Assembly (NCBI GenBank): GCA_905233685.1
Contig: CAJOEZ010000004.1
Coordinates: forward strand, 25,225-89,224
Origin: an uncultured Bacteroidales bacterium
GTDB taxonomy: Bacteria > Bacteroidota > Bacteroidia > Bacteroidales > F082
Reading direction: 5' to 3'
DNA length: 64,000 bases
Position numbers and translations under genes: made by a program
Shown: positions 24,495-33,674 of the stretch, piece by piece
Layout of the letters: the number at the start of each line of letters is the position of its first letter
How positions within the stretch are numbered: position 1 is the first letter of the stretch
The notes under the pieces: generated by a model
What the model saw: only the letters and a program-made list of their open reading frames with translations
Databases searched by the model: none
What the model was told of the DNA's origin: nothing

Positions 24495-26750
24495 TTAGAA
24501 TTCATCAATATATTCGATGGCTTCGTTGTCTTCATAACGATCGCAGTCGAAGTTCAAGTCAACGCCCGGGATGCTAGGTTTCGGAAAGTCTCCTTGACTG
24601 ATATTCAAGCTCTTGTCATTGTAAACCTTCCTCATGTACATGGCCCATATCGGTAAAGCGGTGTGCGAACCTTGACCCAACTTGGTCGAGCGGAAGTGTA
24701 CGCTGCGGTCTTCCGCACCCACCCAAACACCCGTGGTCAGGTCGGGCGTGATGCCCATGAAATAACCGTCACTTTGCTTTTGCGTGGTTCCCGTCTTGCC
24801 TGCAATGGGGTTGGTGAACTTATAAAGGGAACGGAGACGAATACCCGTACCACTTTGCACGACACCCTTCATCAACTCCACCATCTTGTAGGCCGTCAGC
24901 TCGCTCATAGCCTCCGATTCCTCGGGGCTAAAACGCTGGATGACATTGCCATTCTTGTCCTCGATTTTAGTAATGAACATCGGCTTGATATAAACGCCTT
25001 GGTTGGCGAAGGTACTCATGGCACCAACCATCTCGATGAGCTTCAAGTCGCAGACACCCAAACAGATAGCGGGGACGGCGTCAATCGGCGACTCCACACC
25101 CATACGCCGAGCCATACCAATAACGGCCTCTGGACCGAAAATATTCATCAGATAAGCAGAAATCCAATTGTTGGACTGCGCCAAGGCATATTTCAGGGTG
25201 ATTTCCTGCCCGACATTACCACCAGAGTTGCCTGGCGACCAAAACTTACCATCGGGTAACTGAATGTTATACTGGATGTTAGGAATCTTCGTACAAGGCG
25301 TATATTCTCCCTCCTGCATGGCCAAGGAATAGAGGAACGGTTTGAAGGTGGAACCCACTTGACGGCGCGCCTGTGTGACGTGGTCGTACTTGAAGAAACG
25401 ATAATCCAAGCCGCCCACGTATGCCTTCACATGGCCCGTGTGCGACTCAATAGAAATCAAGCTGGCCTGAAGGAACCACTTGTAATAGCGGATGGAGTCC
25501 ATCGGCGACATAATCGTGTCAATGGGGCCGTCCCATGAGAAAACGGTCATCGGGACGGGTTTGTCGAACTCAGCCTTAATGGAGTCCATGCACATGCCAG
25601 CGTTTTTGAGCGAACGATAGCGATCGGTGCGCTTCATCGAAGTCTCCATGATGTGGTCGATTTCGTCGGCGGTCACATTAGAGAACGGCGCGTTTTTCTG
25701 CCCCTGCCAGTGTTTGTAAAACATCGGCTGCAACTCCTTGCCCATAAACTCTTTAACGGCATCTTCGGCATATTTCTGCATTCGTGAGTCGATGGTGGTG
25801 TAGATACGCAAGCCGTCACGGTAGATGTTGTAAGGCTTGCCATCAGGACGAGTGGTGTTTTGCGCCCATTCGGTGAGCTGGCCTCTCAAAAACTCGCGGA
25901 AATAGGTGGCCTGACCCGAGTTATGATCCATGATACCAAAATGCGACATATCGATAGGTATCAATGAGATAGAGTCGCATTCGGCCTGGGTGATGTAACC
26001 ATTTTCAGCCATTTTTTTCAGGACGAGGTTGCGTCGGCTCAACGAGCGTTCAGGGTTGCGCACAGGGCTGAATCGTGTAGGCGCATTGACCACACCAGCC
26101 ATCAACGCGCATTCCTCGATATTCATTTCCTTGGGCGTTTTGTCGAAGAAGGTTTTGGCCGCCGAACGGATGCCGTATGCGTTGTGCCCAAAAGCTACCG
26201 TGTTCAAGTACATGGCCACGATTTCCTCCTTGGAATAATTGCGTTCAAGTTTGGTAGCCGTAATCCATTCCTGGAATTTACGCAACACCAGCTTAGGTGT
26301 GCTCAGGTTTTCGCCACGCGGGAAAAGGTTTTTGGCCAACTGTTGCGTAATCGTACTGCCGCCGCCTTTGTCACGTCCCGTAATCACACCAAAAGCCACG
26401 CGAAACAAAGCTCGCGGGTCGATGCCAGAATGTTCCGTAAAGCGCTCATCCTCAATGCTTATCAACGCTTCTGGCATATACTGCGACAGTTCGCTATAGC
26501 GCACATTGGAACGGTTTTCCACATAATAGGTGCCCAAAACCTTGCCATCGCAGGAAATGATTTCGGTAGCAAGGTTGGTTCGCGGGTTTTCCAACTCGTC
26601 GAAGGTCGGCATGGTACCGAAAATGCCTTTGGCGACGCAAAAGAAGAACAAGACAATCAAAACCAAAAACGCCCCAAAAACAATCCAAAGGATACGAACC
26701 GCTTTCGATTTTGTTTCTATTGGCTTCTTTTTCTTTTTGTTATCAATCAT
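24495..26750 (-). CDS. mrcA: Penicillin-binding protein 1A-type (bifunctional)
   Basis: Polymerises and cross-links peptidoglycan. The 751-residue protein has an N-terminal membrane anchor, a GT51 glycosyltransferase (SIEDERFTEHSG, GGSTITQQLAKNLF) and a transpeptidase domain with the SxxK serine in GSTFKPFLY, the SxN motif in AQSNNW and KTGTTQKQ. Between the domains is a linker of about 100 residues. Located 3 bp after gldH and 9 bp before obg, so coexpressed with both. Confidence 0.92.
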   Translation of the reverse strand: MIDNKKKKKPIETKSKAVRILWIVFGAFLVLIVLFFFCVAKGIFGTMPTFDELENPRTNLATEIISCDGKVLGTYYVENRSNVRYSELSQYMPEALISIEDERFTEHSGIDPRALFRVAFGVITGRDKGGGSTITQQLAKNLFPRGENLSTPKLVLRKFQEWITATKLERNYSKEEIVAMYLNTVAFGHNAYGIRSAAKTFFDKTPKEMNIEECALMAGVVNAPTRFSPVRNPERSLSRRNLVLKKMAENGYITQAECDSISLIPIDMSHFGIMDHNSGQATYFREFLRGQLTEWAQNTTRPDGKPYNIYRDGLRIYTTIDSRMQKYAEDAVKEFMGKELQPMFYKHWQGQKNAPFSNVTADEIDHIMETSMKRTDRYRSLKNAGMCMDSIKAEFDKPVPMTVFSWDGPIDTIMSPMDSIRYYKWFLQASLISIESHTGHVKAYVGGLDYRFFKYDHVTQARRQVGSTFKPFLYSLAMQEGEYTPCTKIPNIQYNIQLPDGKFWSPGNSGGNVGQEITLKYALAQSNNWISAYLMNIFGPEAVIGMARRMGVESPIDAVPAICLGVCDLKLIEMVGAMSTFANQGVYIKPMFITKIEDKNGNVIQRFSPEESEAMSELTAYKMVELMKGVVQSGTGIRLRSLYKFTNPIAGKTGTTQKQSDGYFMGITPDLTTGVWVGAEDRSVHFRSTKLGQGSHTALPIWAMYMRKVYNDKSLNISQGDFPKPSIPGVDLNFDCDRYEDNEAIEYIDEF

Positions 26751-26753
26751 ATC

Positions 26754-27218
26754 TTATTGTTTTTCAATGAATAATCCAATATCGGAGATGCCTTTCAACA
26801 CAGGTTCGCGCATAGCCTGCTCAATTTCAAAATGATACATTCCCTTCAACGGGAAGCGCAGATTTTCATTGAGCGGCACACGGAGGTCTCTCATGCTGCC
26901 ACTGCCCTTCCCAATCCAGCGGCCTTCGGGAGTGGCGAGGGTACATTCAATGGTATCGTGCGTGAGATTACCATTGGGCATCCGTGTGTGCAGGAAGACA
27001 AAAAGATTGCTGTAGCGGTAGTTTTCCAAATGTCTGAACTCCAAGCCAAAAACATATCCGCTGATGGTGTCTTTGATGTCCACATCGAAAGCCACGCGGT
27101 TTTCCTGTGCCCATTCGGCCTCGGGGATGACTGTGCGCTCCTCGAAGGAATCATCGGCACACGAGGCTAAAGCCAAAGCAATACAAACAGCTAATATCCA
27201 ATTAATTACCTTCATCAT
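26754..27218 (-). CDS. gldH: Gliding motility lipoprotein GldH
   Basis: GldH is a lipoprotein required for gliding in Flavobacterium and is kept in many non-gliding Bacteroidota. The 154-residue product has a lipobox LASC (Cys20), then a beta-rich domain with RYSNLFVFLHTRMPNG and FPLKGMYHFEIEQAMRE, which are family hallmarks. The ricT-gldH-mrcA order is a known conserved block in the phylum. Two adjacent ATGs (27218, 27215) are possible starts. Confidence 0.88.
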   Translation of the reverse strand: MMKVINWILAVCIALALASCADDSFEERTVIPEAEWAQENRVAFDVDIKDTISGYVFGLEFRHLENYRYSNLFVFLHTRMPNGNLTHDTIECTLATPEGRWIGKGSGSMRDLRVPLNENLRFPLKGMYHFEIEQAMREPVLKGISDIGLFIEKQ

Positions 27219-27229
27219 AGCAAAAAGGG

Positions 27230-28348
27230 TTAATCACTCATCTTTTTAAGATCGGCCTCGCCATAGCCTTCGTTGGTATTGGTGTGGGCTTCCATCGTAA
27301 CAGCGTAATCTTCAAGCTTTTCGGGTTTCTGTCCCTTCTTGTTCAATGCGATGATTTCTTTCACCTTGTCAACGGGAATGGCCATGATGTTGCCTTTATC
27401 CTCGGTATAGGAATACCACATGATGCCCTTGAAGACATCGTTTTTTTGGTGCACCGCGTCGCCGCTCTTGAAATGAAGCACGATGGTTGGGTCAGAGAAG
27501 GCTTTCAGCGCATCCACGTATGCCTCGTACTCATAATTGAGGCAGCATTTTAGTTTGCCGCATTGTCCGGCGAGTTTCTGCGGGTTGGGCGACAATTGCT
27601 GCACTCGCGCCACGCCAGTCGTCACAGATTGGAAATTGCTAATCCACGAGGCGCAGCAAAGCTCTCTGCCACAGGAACCTAAGCCACCTAATTTGGCCGA
27701 CTCCTGCCTGACACCGATTTGTCGCATTTCAATCCTGATGTGGAATTCCTCGGCCAGCTTTTTAATCAGTTCGCGGAAATCCACACGACCGTCAGCGGTG
27801 TAGTAGAAAATGGCTTTAGTCTTGTCACCTTGATATTCCACATCGTTGAGCTTCATTTCCAAGCCGAGGTTTTCGGCAATGGTGCGTGTGCGGGCGAGTG
27901 TACTTTGCTCCAACTTGATGGCAGCCAGCCACTTCTCAACGTCGTTGACGCGAGCGCGGCGGTAGATTTTTTTCATTTCCTCGCGTGGCGTGCGGAAGCG
28001 TTTGCGTTTCATTTGCCGCTCCACTATCTCGCCCAACAAGGTGACCATGCCGATGTCGTGCCCAATGGCGGCTTCAACGGCCACCATGTCACCCACCTCC
28101 AATTCAAGGTCTTCAGGATAAGTGAAATAGTCCTTTCGGTCGTTCTTGAACCGCACTTCCGCGAGGCAAATCTTGCCTTTCACTTCTTGGTTCTCGTAAT
28201 CCTTCAGCCAATCAAACTGATTGAGCTTGCATCGGCTACAACAGAGCACTTTTTGGCCCGAAGTATAGTCTTTCGTCAGCTTTCCTCCTCGATTAAACAC
28301 CTGTTCGTCAAGGATAGCTTCTTCGTTTTTATGTTGATTATCAGTCAT
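27230..28348 (-). CDS. ricT: PSP1-domain protein RicT (YaaT-like)
   Basis: RicT is part of a cysteine-rich regulatory complex that in Bacillus carries Fe-S clusters and affects RNA processing. The 372-residue protein has an N-terminal CCSRCKLNQFDWL region, the PSP1 domain (RVDFRELIKKLAEEFHIRIE), and cysteine clusters GSCGRELCCASW and CGKLKCCLNYE. It is the first gene of the gldH-mrcA-obg operon; a reverse -7 element lies at 28383-28391. The Bacteroidota role is not established. Confidence 0.87.
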   Translation of the reverse strand: MTDNQHKNEEAILDEQVFNRGGKLTKDYTSGQKVLCCSRCKLNQFDWLKDYENQEVKGKICLAEVRFKNDRKDYFTYPEDLELEVGDMVAVEAAIGHDIGMVTLLGEIVERQMKRKRFRTPREEMKKIYRRARVNDVEKWLAAIKLEQSTLARTRTIAENLGLEMKLNDVEYQGDKTKAIFYYTADGRVDFRELIKKLAEEFHIRIEMRQIGVRQESAKLGGLGSCGRELCCASWISNFQSVTTGVARVQQLSPNPQKLAGQCGKLKCCLNYEYEAYVDALKAFSDPTIVLHFKSGDAVHQKNDVFKGIMWYSYTEDKGNIMAIPVDKVKEIIALNKKGQKPEKLEDYAVTMEAHTNTNEGYGEADLKKMSD

Positions 28349-28382
28349 TTGTCTATTTCCGTTTTTATTATTGATATAACGT

Positions 28383-28412
28383 GCAAAATTACAAAAAAAA
28401 TCTATACTTTTG
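28383..28412. promoter_or_regulatory. Divergent -7 elements of ricT operon and lemA
   Basis: Reverse TAATTTTGC at 28383-28391 for ricT and forward TACTTTTG at 28405-28412 for lemA, within 30 bp. The forward copy has G rather than C at the ninth position. Confidence 0.5.
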
Positions 28413-28459
28413 TGGCCGATAATTTCAACACAGAATGTTTCACTAAAAAATCTATTATT

Positions 28460-29053
28460 ATGAAAAAAGGATTGATTGTTATTTTAGCTCTCGTTGCGCT
28501 CTTTGCTATTTGGGGCGTCAAGATTTACAACAGCTTGGTTTCCAAGCAGGAAACCGTTGAAACTGCGGTCGGTAACGTGCAGACGGCCTACCAGAAGCGC
28601 GCCGACCTGATTCCGAACCTCGTAGCCACGGTGAAAAATTACGCCGAATACGAGGCTTCGACCCTCGAAGCAGTTGTGGAGGCAAGAGCTAAGGCCACTT
28701 CCACTACTCTGGACGCCAGCAACTTGACCGAAGAAAACCTGAAGGCTTTCCAAGCTGCGCAAGACCAAGTTTCGAGTGCTCTTTCACGCTTGTTGGTCAC
28801 CGTCGAGAAATATCCCGACTTGAAGGCCAACCAGAACTACCTCGACCTTCAGTCGCAATTGGAGAGCTGTGAAAACAACATCGCCAACGCGAGACGCGAG
28901 TTCAACGAAAAGGCGAAGGAGTACAACACCTATCTCCGCAAGTTCCCCAACAACATCATCGCGGGAATGTTCAACTTCGACAAGAAACCTTACTTTGAGG
29001 CTTCGGAGGCCGCACAAGACGCGCCCAACGTTGGTGATTTGTTCAACCAATAA
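28460..29053 (+). CDS. lemA: LemA family protein
   Basis: A 197-residue protein with an N-terminal membrane helix (GLIVILALVALFAIWG) followed by a helical bundle containing QTAYQKRADLIPNLVATVKNYA and the C-terminal YNTYLRKFPNNIIAGMF, the two most conserved LemA segments. LemA proteins form membrane-linked helical bundles of unclear function. The start is the ATG at 28460; the open frame upstream runs antisense through ricT and is not coding. 14 bp upstream of the L,D-transpeptidase. Confidence 0.9.
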   Translation: MKKGLIVILALVALFAIWGVKIYNSLVSKQETVETAVGNVQTAYQKRADLIPNLVATVKNYAEYEASTLEAVVEARAKATSTTLDASNLTEENLKAFQAAQDQVSSALSRLLVTVEKYPDLKANQNYLDLQSQLESCENNIANARREFNEKAKEYNTYLRKFPNNIIAGMFNFDKKPYFEASEAAQDAPNVGDLFNQ

Positions 29054-29067
29054 ACCCTTTCGCCTTT

Positions 29068-29697
29068 ATGAAAATCCATTTGCTGTTATTGGCCTGCATC
29101 CTGCCTTTCGTGGCCTGCTCCAACAACAATAATAGTAAGGCTGTGGCAGCTGAGGTAGAGACGATACAAGAAGACACCCTTACCCTCGTCGACACCTCGT
29201 TGTATGCCGATATGCAATTACGCGAAAATTGCTTCATCGTCATTTCAAAACAAGAGCAGAAGCTATACGTCTGCGAAGTTGTTGAAAACGACACAGTGCG
29301 CGTGGCCGAGTTTCCCGTTTGTTTGAGCCAGAATTTAGGCCAAAAAGAGCGGAAAGGCGACATGAAAACGCCTGAATGCACGTGGGAACAGCCCTTTTCA
29401 ATCACCCAGATCCAGAACGCCTCGGATTGGGTCCATGACTTCGGCGACGGTCGCGGCTCGATTTTGGCCTACGGCAACTGGTTCATGCGCCTGAAAACAC
29501 CAGGCTTCTCGGGCATCGGCATCCATGGCAGCACCAACAACGAGGACTCTGTCCCCGGACGCGCCAGCGAAGGCTGTGTCCGCTTGCGCAACGACGACCT
29601 CGACACGCTGAAAGAACAATATGCCTTCGAAGGCATGAAGGTCGTCATCAAGCATGAGGACGAGGGTCTGAAACCGTTTGAAGAAAAGTATTATTGA
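29068..29697 (+). CDS. L,D-transpeptidase (YkuD) lipoprotein
   Basis: Cross-links peptidoglycan or attaches proteins to it. The 209-residue protein has lipobox FVAC (Cys17), then a YkuD domain with His153 in GIHGSTNN and catalytic Cys170 in SEGCVRLRN. A preceding segment, QEQKLYVCEV, is typical of the family's N-terminal strand. It lies 14 bp after lemA; a strong hairpin terminator follows 26 bp after the stop. Confidence 0.88.
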   Translation: MKIHLLLLACILPFVACSNNNNSKAVAAEVETIQEDTLTLVDTSLYADMQLRENCFIVISKQEQKLYVCEVVENDTVRVAEFPVCLSQNLGQKERKGDMKTPECTWEQPFSITQIQNASDWVHDFGDGRGSILAYGNWFMRLKTPGFSGIGIHGSTNNEDSVPGRASEGCVRLRNDDLDTLKEQYAFEGMKVVIKHEDEGLKPFEEKYY

Positions 29698-29723
29698 TTA
29701 ATTCCAGACGAACTAACAACTAA

Positions 29724-29753
29724 GAAGGCGACCTCAAGTGTGAGGTCGCCTTC
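29724..29753. terminator. Bidirectional terminator
   Basis: Perfect 13-bp stem GAAGGCGACCTCA/TGAGGTCGCCTTC with a 4-nt loop, between the convergent transpeptidase and proline/asparagine-rich genes. Confidence 0.8.
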
Positions 29754-29775
29754 GTTGTGATTGTCAGGTTGGGGC

Positions 29776-30939
29776 TTATCTTCTGCCTCGTCCTGCGGAA
29801 CCGTTGCGGTTGTTGCTTCTGGATGAGCTTCCGGCGCTGCCTGTTCTGGCACTGCCCGCTCCGCTGCTCGCACCGTTGTTATTCGGACGGCTGACGTTGC
29901 TTTCGTTGCCCGTTCTGCCGTTGTTGAAGTTGTTGGTTCCACTGTTGGTGCCAGTGTTGTTGTTCGGACGGTTGACGTTGCCGCTGTTGCCTGTTCTGCC
30001 GCTGTTCGACCCTGAGTTGGTGGTACTTGAGGAGTTGCCCGTGTTATTATTCGGACGACTCACATTGCCACTGTTGTTAGGTCTGCCGCTGTTGGAGCCG
30101 CTATTGTTGGGCTTCTCGCTGCTGCCGTTCGACATGGAGCCCGAGGCGTTGTTGCTGTTGGCATTGCCGTGGCTCATGCTGCCACCGTCACCGCTGTTGG
30201 GCCTGACATTTGCGCCGCCGTTATTACCACCACCATTGTGGTTGCCGTCGTGATGGTCGCCATCGTGATGGTCGCCGCCATTGTTGGGCGGAGGCGGAGG
30301 TGTGTTGTTGTTCCAGTCGTTATGGGCTGGATAACCGCTGTTATTGTGGTGATAGCCGTAGGTGTGGTGCATCGGATCTAACGGGGGCGGGGGCGTTCCG
30401 GGTCCGTGGCCGGGACCGCCAGGAGGCGGCGGAGGCATCGGCGGACGGAAGCCGTCGTAATAGTAGCGGTAGTCGCCAGGGTGGGTGTAGTAGCGCACGC
30501 GAGGCGGCACCGTGATGACCACCCAAGGCTCATTGTGGTAGCCGTTCCAGCAGAAGCTGAGTGGCTCGAAGTACTCAAAGGTGGTGAAGCTGTAGAGCTC
30601 GTCGTCCAACTCGTAGTAAGGCATGATGGTGTAAGTCCATGAGGGATTCGGGCGATAGGCCGGAATGTCGATGGCCACTCTCTTGATGCGGCCGGGGCAC
30701 ACCTTCACGTACTTATCTGCGTAGCAGTATCCGTTGTCGGGGCTAAGATAGAGGCAAATGTCGCCTCTGTAGGTGTAGTCGCCTATGTTCTGCACGTCGT
30801 AGTAGACGGTGATGGAGTTGTTGTTGTAAACCAACACGGGCTGCGACACCAAGGCGAGTTCGGGCGGGTAGCCGGCGGCTTTTGCTGCGATGAATCCCAT
30901 TGCTAACAGGACGCTCATCAGGATGTTCTTGGCTTTCAT
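29776..30939 (-). CDS. Exported protein with Pro- and Asn/Gly-rich low-complexity tail
   Basis: A 387-residue protein in two unlike halves. Residues about 22-165 follow a signal peptide and look like a beta-rich domain (ITVYYDVQNIGDYTYRGDICLYLSPDN). Residues about 165-387 are low complexity: proline runs, His/Asp repeats, and then many units of the form GRPNNSGNVSRPNNN, ending in a basic GRGRR tail. The tail resembles adhesive or matrix-forming polymers; no family was recognised. Single gene, bounded by the terminator. Confidence 0.68.
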   Translation of the reverse strand: MKAKNILMSVLLAMGFIAAKAAGYPPELALVSQPVLVYNNNSITVYYDVQNIGDYTYRGDICLYLSPDNGYCYADKYVKVCPGRIKRVAIDIPAYRPNPSWTYTIMPYYELDDELYSFTTFEYFEPLSFCWNGYHNEPWVVITVPPRVRYYTHPGDYRYYYDGFRPPMPPPPPGGPGHGPGTPPPPLDPMHHTYGYHHNNSGYPAHNDWNNNTPPPPPNNGGDHHDGDHHDGNHNGGGNNGGANVRPNSGDGGSMSHGNANSNNASGSMSNGSSEKPNNSGSNSGRPNNSGNVSRPNNNTGNSSSTTNSGSNSGRTGNSGNVNRPNNNTGTNSGTNNFNNGRTGNESNVSRPNNNGASSGAGSARTGSAGSSSRSNNRNGSAGRGRR

Positions 30940-31018
30940 AGTTCGTTCGTTTTTGAAGGTTTGACTTCCGTTGGTTGTTCGGCTTCTCTAACTACCAAAA
31001 CCGTGCCAAAGTTTCCCC

Positions 31019-32446
31019 TTATTCTTCTGTCACTCTGGAAGTCTTACCGTAATCCAAATCAGGATGTTGCGCCAAGAACTCCATCATCATGTCGTTCGAG
31101 GTGCGGAAGGTTGAGTGGCCTTCGTCCTCGTGCTCATAATCGAACACGCTCGTCATGTAGCTGTTCATCACGACTTTGTACTTAGCCTTCATGTCCAAGG
31201 GCTTGCCGTTCTCCAAGGTCACCTCGATGTCGGTCATCTCGCCGTTGTCGTCCACCTTATATTTATAGGAGCAGCCGGAGCAATAAATCGGGCCGTGGTC
31301 GGTGATGAAGCAGCACTTCATCAGGCGGATGATTTCCTCGCCGCTGAGCGTGTACTCGATGATTTCGTTGTCGAAGGGGTCGAGGGTGAAGACGTCCTTG
31401 ATGGTCACGGGACGCACCGAGAGCGTGTCGAAACGCACGCCGCCCGGATTCTGAAAGCCCATGTCGGCACCCGTGATGGTGCGGATGGCATCGGTCATCA
31501 GGCAGCCGAGCGACTCATAGCTATCGACAGGCGTAAGGTTTTGGGCAACCACAGTGCTGAAAAAAGGATCGCTGTTGTATTCTTTCACCATGGCAGCGAC
31601 TTTTTCATCGCGCTTCGGGAAATCCTTGACGGAGAGCAGTTGCATATCCTTGTCCACAAGCTTGCCGTCACGGAAGGTGAAGGTACTCAGTGTCAGGTAT
31701 TTGATCTTTGACTCGGCTTGGGTAATCATCACGTCGCCAACGAGTTGCTTCTCAGCCACACGAGTGTGAGTGTGACCGCCGAAGATGGCCGTTAACTGCG
31801 GGAACTTCTCAGCCGTTTCGCGGTCGGCCTCATAGCCGCAGTGCGACAGCAAGAAGATGGCATTGCAGTCCTTCAGCTCATCGATGTACTGGGGCAACAC
31901 ATCCTCAATCGGGACGAAATGCGATCCGACGCAGTTATCCGGGTGGGAGTCGGGCAGGCCGTTCAAACCGAGCTGGATGGCACCGATGACACCGAGTTTC
32001 AAGCCGTTGCGTTCAAAAACGGTGTAAGGATACACATTAGGCATTTGAAGCGTGTCGTCGAAGGTGACATTAGCGCAGACAAAGGGGAATTTGGCCCAGC
32101 CGAGGACGTTGCGTATGCCAATCGGGCCGCCATCCCATTCATGGTTGCCGAAGCACGCCAGATTGAAGCCGACAGTATTCATCAACTCAATCATGGGTTT
32201 GCACGGCTCCGCATAACGGTCGTTGATAGGGTTACCAGAACGCATGTCGCCAGCGCTGAACAGCAGCAGGTCGGGGTGGACGCTACGCAAGCTGTCGACA
32301 ATACCACCCAACTTCGGGAAGTTGTCGATGTTGGCGTGCATGTCATTAATCGAGGCAATGTAAATTTTCTGCTCCTTGGGGCCACAAGCCGAAAGGAAAA
32401 ATACGGCCACGAAGGCGGCCATCATAAGTTTACTGACTTTCTTCAT
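31019..32446 (-). CDS. 5'-nucleotidase / UshA-type metallophosphoesterase lipoprotein
   Basis: Hydrolyses nucleotides or UDP-sugars in the periplasm. The 475-residue product has lipobox FLSAC, a calcineurin-like domain with metal ligands in SINDMHANI, GDMRSGN, GNHEWDGG and GGHTHTR, and a C-terminal substrate-binding domain with NPGGVRFD and FDNEIIEYTLSGEEI. The ATG at 32446 is used; the TTG at 32455 overlaps the upstream gene. Preceded by a 64-residue gene 5 bp away. The pair is probably one transcript. Confidence 0.88.
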   Translation of the reverse strand: MKKVSKLMMAAFVAVFFLSACGPKEQKIYIASINDMHANIDNFPKLGGIVDSLRSVHPDLLLFSAGDMRSGNPINDRYAEPCKPMIELMNTVGFNLACFGNHEWDGGPIGIRNVLGWAKFPFVCANVTFDDTLQMPNVYPYTVFERNGLKLGVIGAIQLGLNGLPDSHPDNCVGSHFVPIEDVLPQYIDELKDCNAIFLLSHCGYEADRETAEKFPQLTAIFGGHTHTRVAEKQLVGDVMITQAESKIKYLTLSTFTFRDGKLVDKDMQLLSVKDFPKRDEKVAAMVKEYNSDPFFSTVVAQNLTPVDSYESLGCLMTDAIRTITGADMGFQNPGGVRFDTLSVRPVTIKDVFTLDPFDNEIIEYTLSGEEIIRLMKCCFITDHGPIYCSGCSYKYKVDDNGEMTDIEVTLENGKPLDMKAKYKVVMNSYMTSVFDYEHEDEGHSTFRTSNDMMMEFLAQHPDLDYGKTSRVTEE

Positions 32447-32451
32447 GGCTT

Positions 32452-32646
32452 TCAAAATTTTACAAAAATCTTGGAATTGGCACGTAGCGAGCCGTCGAGG
32501 TCGATAATGTTGCCGTAGGCGTCTCTCACTTCAACGCCTTCGAGTTTCAGAGGCAGATTGTTGGCGCGGCAATAGGCCAGCACCACAGATTTCACCTTCG
32601 CGCCGTAATAGGTGCGCACTTCGGTGTTATTAACAAATGCTTTCAT
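32452..32646 (-). CDS. Small protein upstream of the 5'-nucleotidase, unknown function
   Basis: A 64-residue protein (MKAFVNNTEVRTYYGAKVKS at the start) with no signal peptide and a charged beta-strand pattern ending in GSLRANSKIFVKF. It is 5 bp from the nucleotidase start and probably translated from the same mRNA. A reverse -7 element is at 32703-32711. I do not recognise the family. Confidence 0.6.
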   Translation of the reverse strand: MKAFVNNTEVRTYYGAKVKSVVLAYCRANNLPLKLEGVEVRDAYGNIIDLDGSLRANSKIFVKF

Positions 32647-32702
32647 GATGTAATTGTTTATTGTTGAACTATTTAAAACTATACGCGTTTATCAAAGATA
32701 GG

Positions 32703-32760
32703 GCAAAATTACGGTTTTTTCAGAAAAAAGGCATTATCTTGCGGTTTTTTCCTATTTTTG
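32703..32760. promoter_or_regulatory. Divergent -7 elements
   Basis: Reverse TAATTTTGC (32703-32711) for the small protein and nucleotidase; forward TATTTTTG (32753-32760) for the metallopeptidase, 28 nt before its ATG. Another reverse TATCTTTG lies about 10 bp closer to the small gene. Confidence 0.45.
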
Positions 32761-32787
32761 TGCCATCAATTCAAAAACGAAAACATC

Positions 32788-33654
32788 ATGAAATTAGAAG
32801 GACGCAGAGAAAGCACCAACGTGGAAGACCGCAGAGGAAAGAAAACGGTCGCAACCGCCGGAGGCATCGGCCTTGGTGGTATCATCATTGCATTGATTAT
32901 CACCTTCATGGGCGGCGATCCCAGTGCCGTCATGGAGCAAATGGGCTCGACAAACCAAACCGAATACGTCGAAGACGGCAAGGACTACAGCCAAGTGGAT
33001 GTGGAACTGATGACGTTCTGCAAGCGCATTCTCGCCGGTACCGAAGATGTGTGGACCAAAGAATTCCAGAAGATGGGCCGCACCTATCACGCCCCTAAGA
33101 TGGTCATTTTCAGCGATGCCGTCAGCTCGGGATGCGGCAACGCCACCTCAGCCAGCGGACCGTTCTATTGCTCCGCTGACAATACCGTTTACCTTGATTT
33201 AGAGTTCTTTAAGAGCATGAAAAAACAAATCGGGGCCGACGGCGACTTCGCCTATGCCTACGTCATCGCGCATGAGGTGGGTCATCACGTGCAGAACGAA
33301 CTTGGCATCTTGGGTGAGGCACACCAGCAAATGGCACAATATGGCCGCAACACGCCCAAGGCGAACGAAATCAGCGTGCGCCTCGAACTGCAGGCCGACT
33401 TCTTCGCTGGCGTTTGGGCCTACAACGACAACAAGATGTTCGGCTCATTGGAGGACGGCGACATCGAGGAAGCCCTCAACGCGGCGGCCAAAATCGGCGA
33501 CGACTACATCCAAAAACAAGCCTACGGACGCACCATGCCCGAGACCTTTAACCACGGCACCTCGGCGCAACGCTCGCGCTGGCTGAAGAAAGGTCTCTAT
33601 ACAGGCGACGTCAGCCAAGGCGACACTTTCTCGCCACCTTATAGTTCACTGTAA
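32788..33654 (+). CDS. Neutral zinc metallopeptidase (YpfJ family)
   Basis: A 288-residue membrane-anchored protein: basic N terminus (RRESTNVEDRRGKK), one helix (GIGLGGIIIALIITFMGG), then a zincin-like domain with HEVGHH near residue 160 and the downstream ELQADFFAGVWA helix that supplies the third ligand. The catalytic domain would face the periplasm. The start at the ATG of 32788 is preferred over a TTG 30 nt earlier. Substrates of this family are not established. Confidence 0.87.
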   Translation: MKLEGRRESTNVEDRRGKKTVATAGGIGLGGIIIALIITFMGGDPSAVMEQMGSTNQTEYVEDGKDYSQVDVELMTFCKRILAGTEDVWTKEFQKMGRTYHAPKMVIFSDAVSSGCGNATSASGPFYCSADNTVYLDLEFFKSMKKQIGADGDFAYAYVIAHEVGHHVQNELGILGEAHQQMAQYGRNTPKANEISVRLELQADFFAGVWAYNDNKMFGSLEDGDIEEALNAAAKIGDDYIQKQAYGRTMPETFNHGTSAQRSRWLKKGLYTGDVSQGDTFSPPYSSL

Positions 33655-33674
33655 CCCTGATAATGGAATGCATC

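Noticed and set aside
27719..28459. Upstream extension of lemA
   Set aside because: Lies antisense within ricT; LemA proteins begin at the membrane helix encoded from 28460.
30169..30515. Forward frames opposite the low-complexity gene
   Set aside because: Valine- and arginine-rich translation of repeated DNA, no start context.
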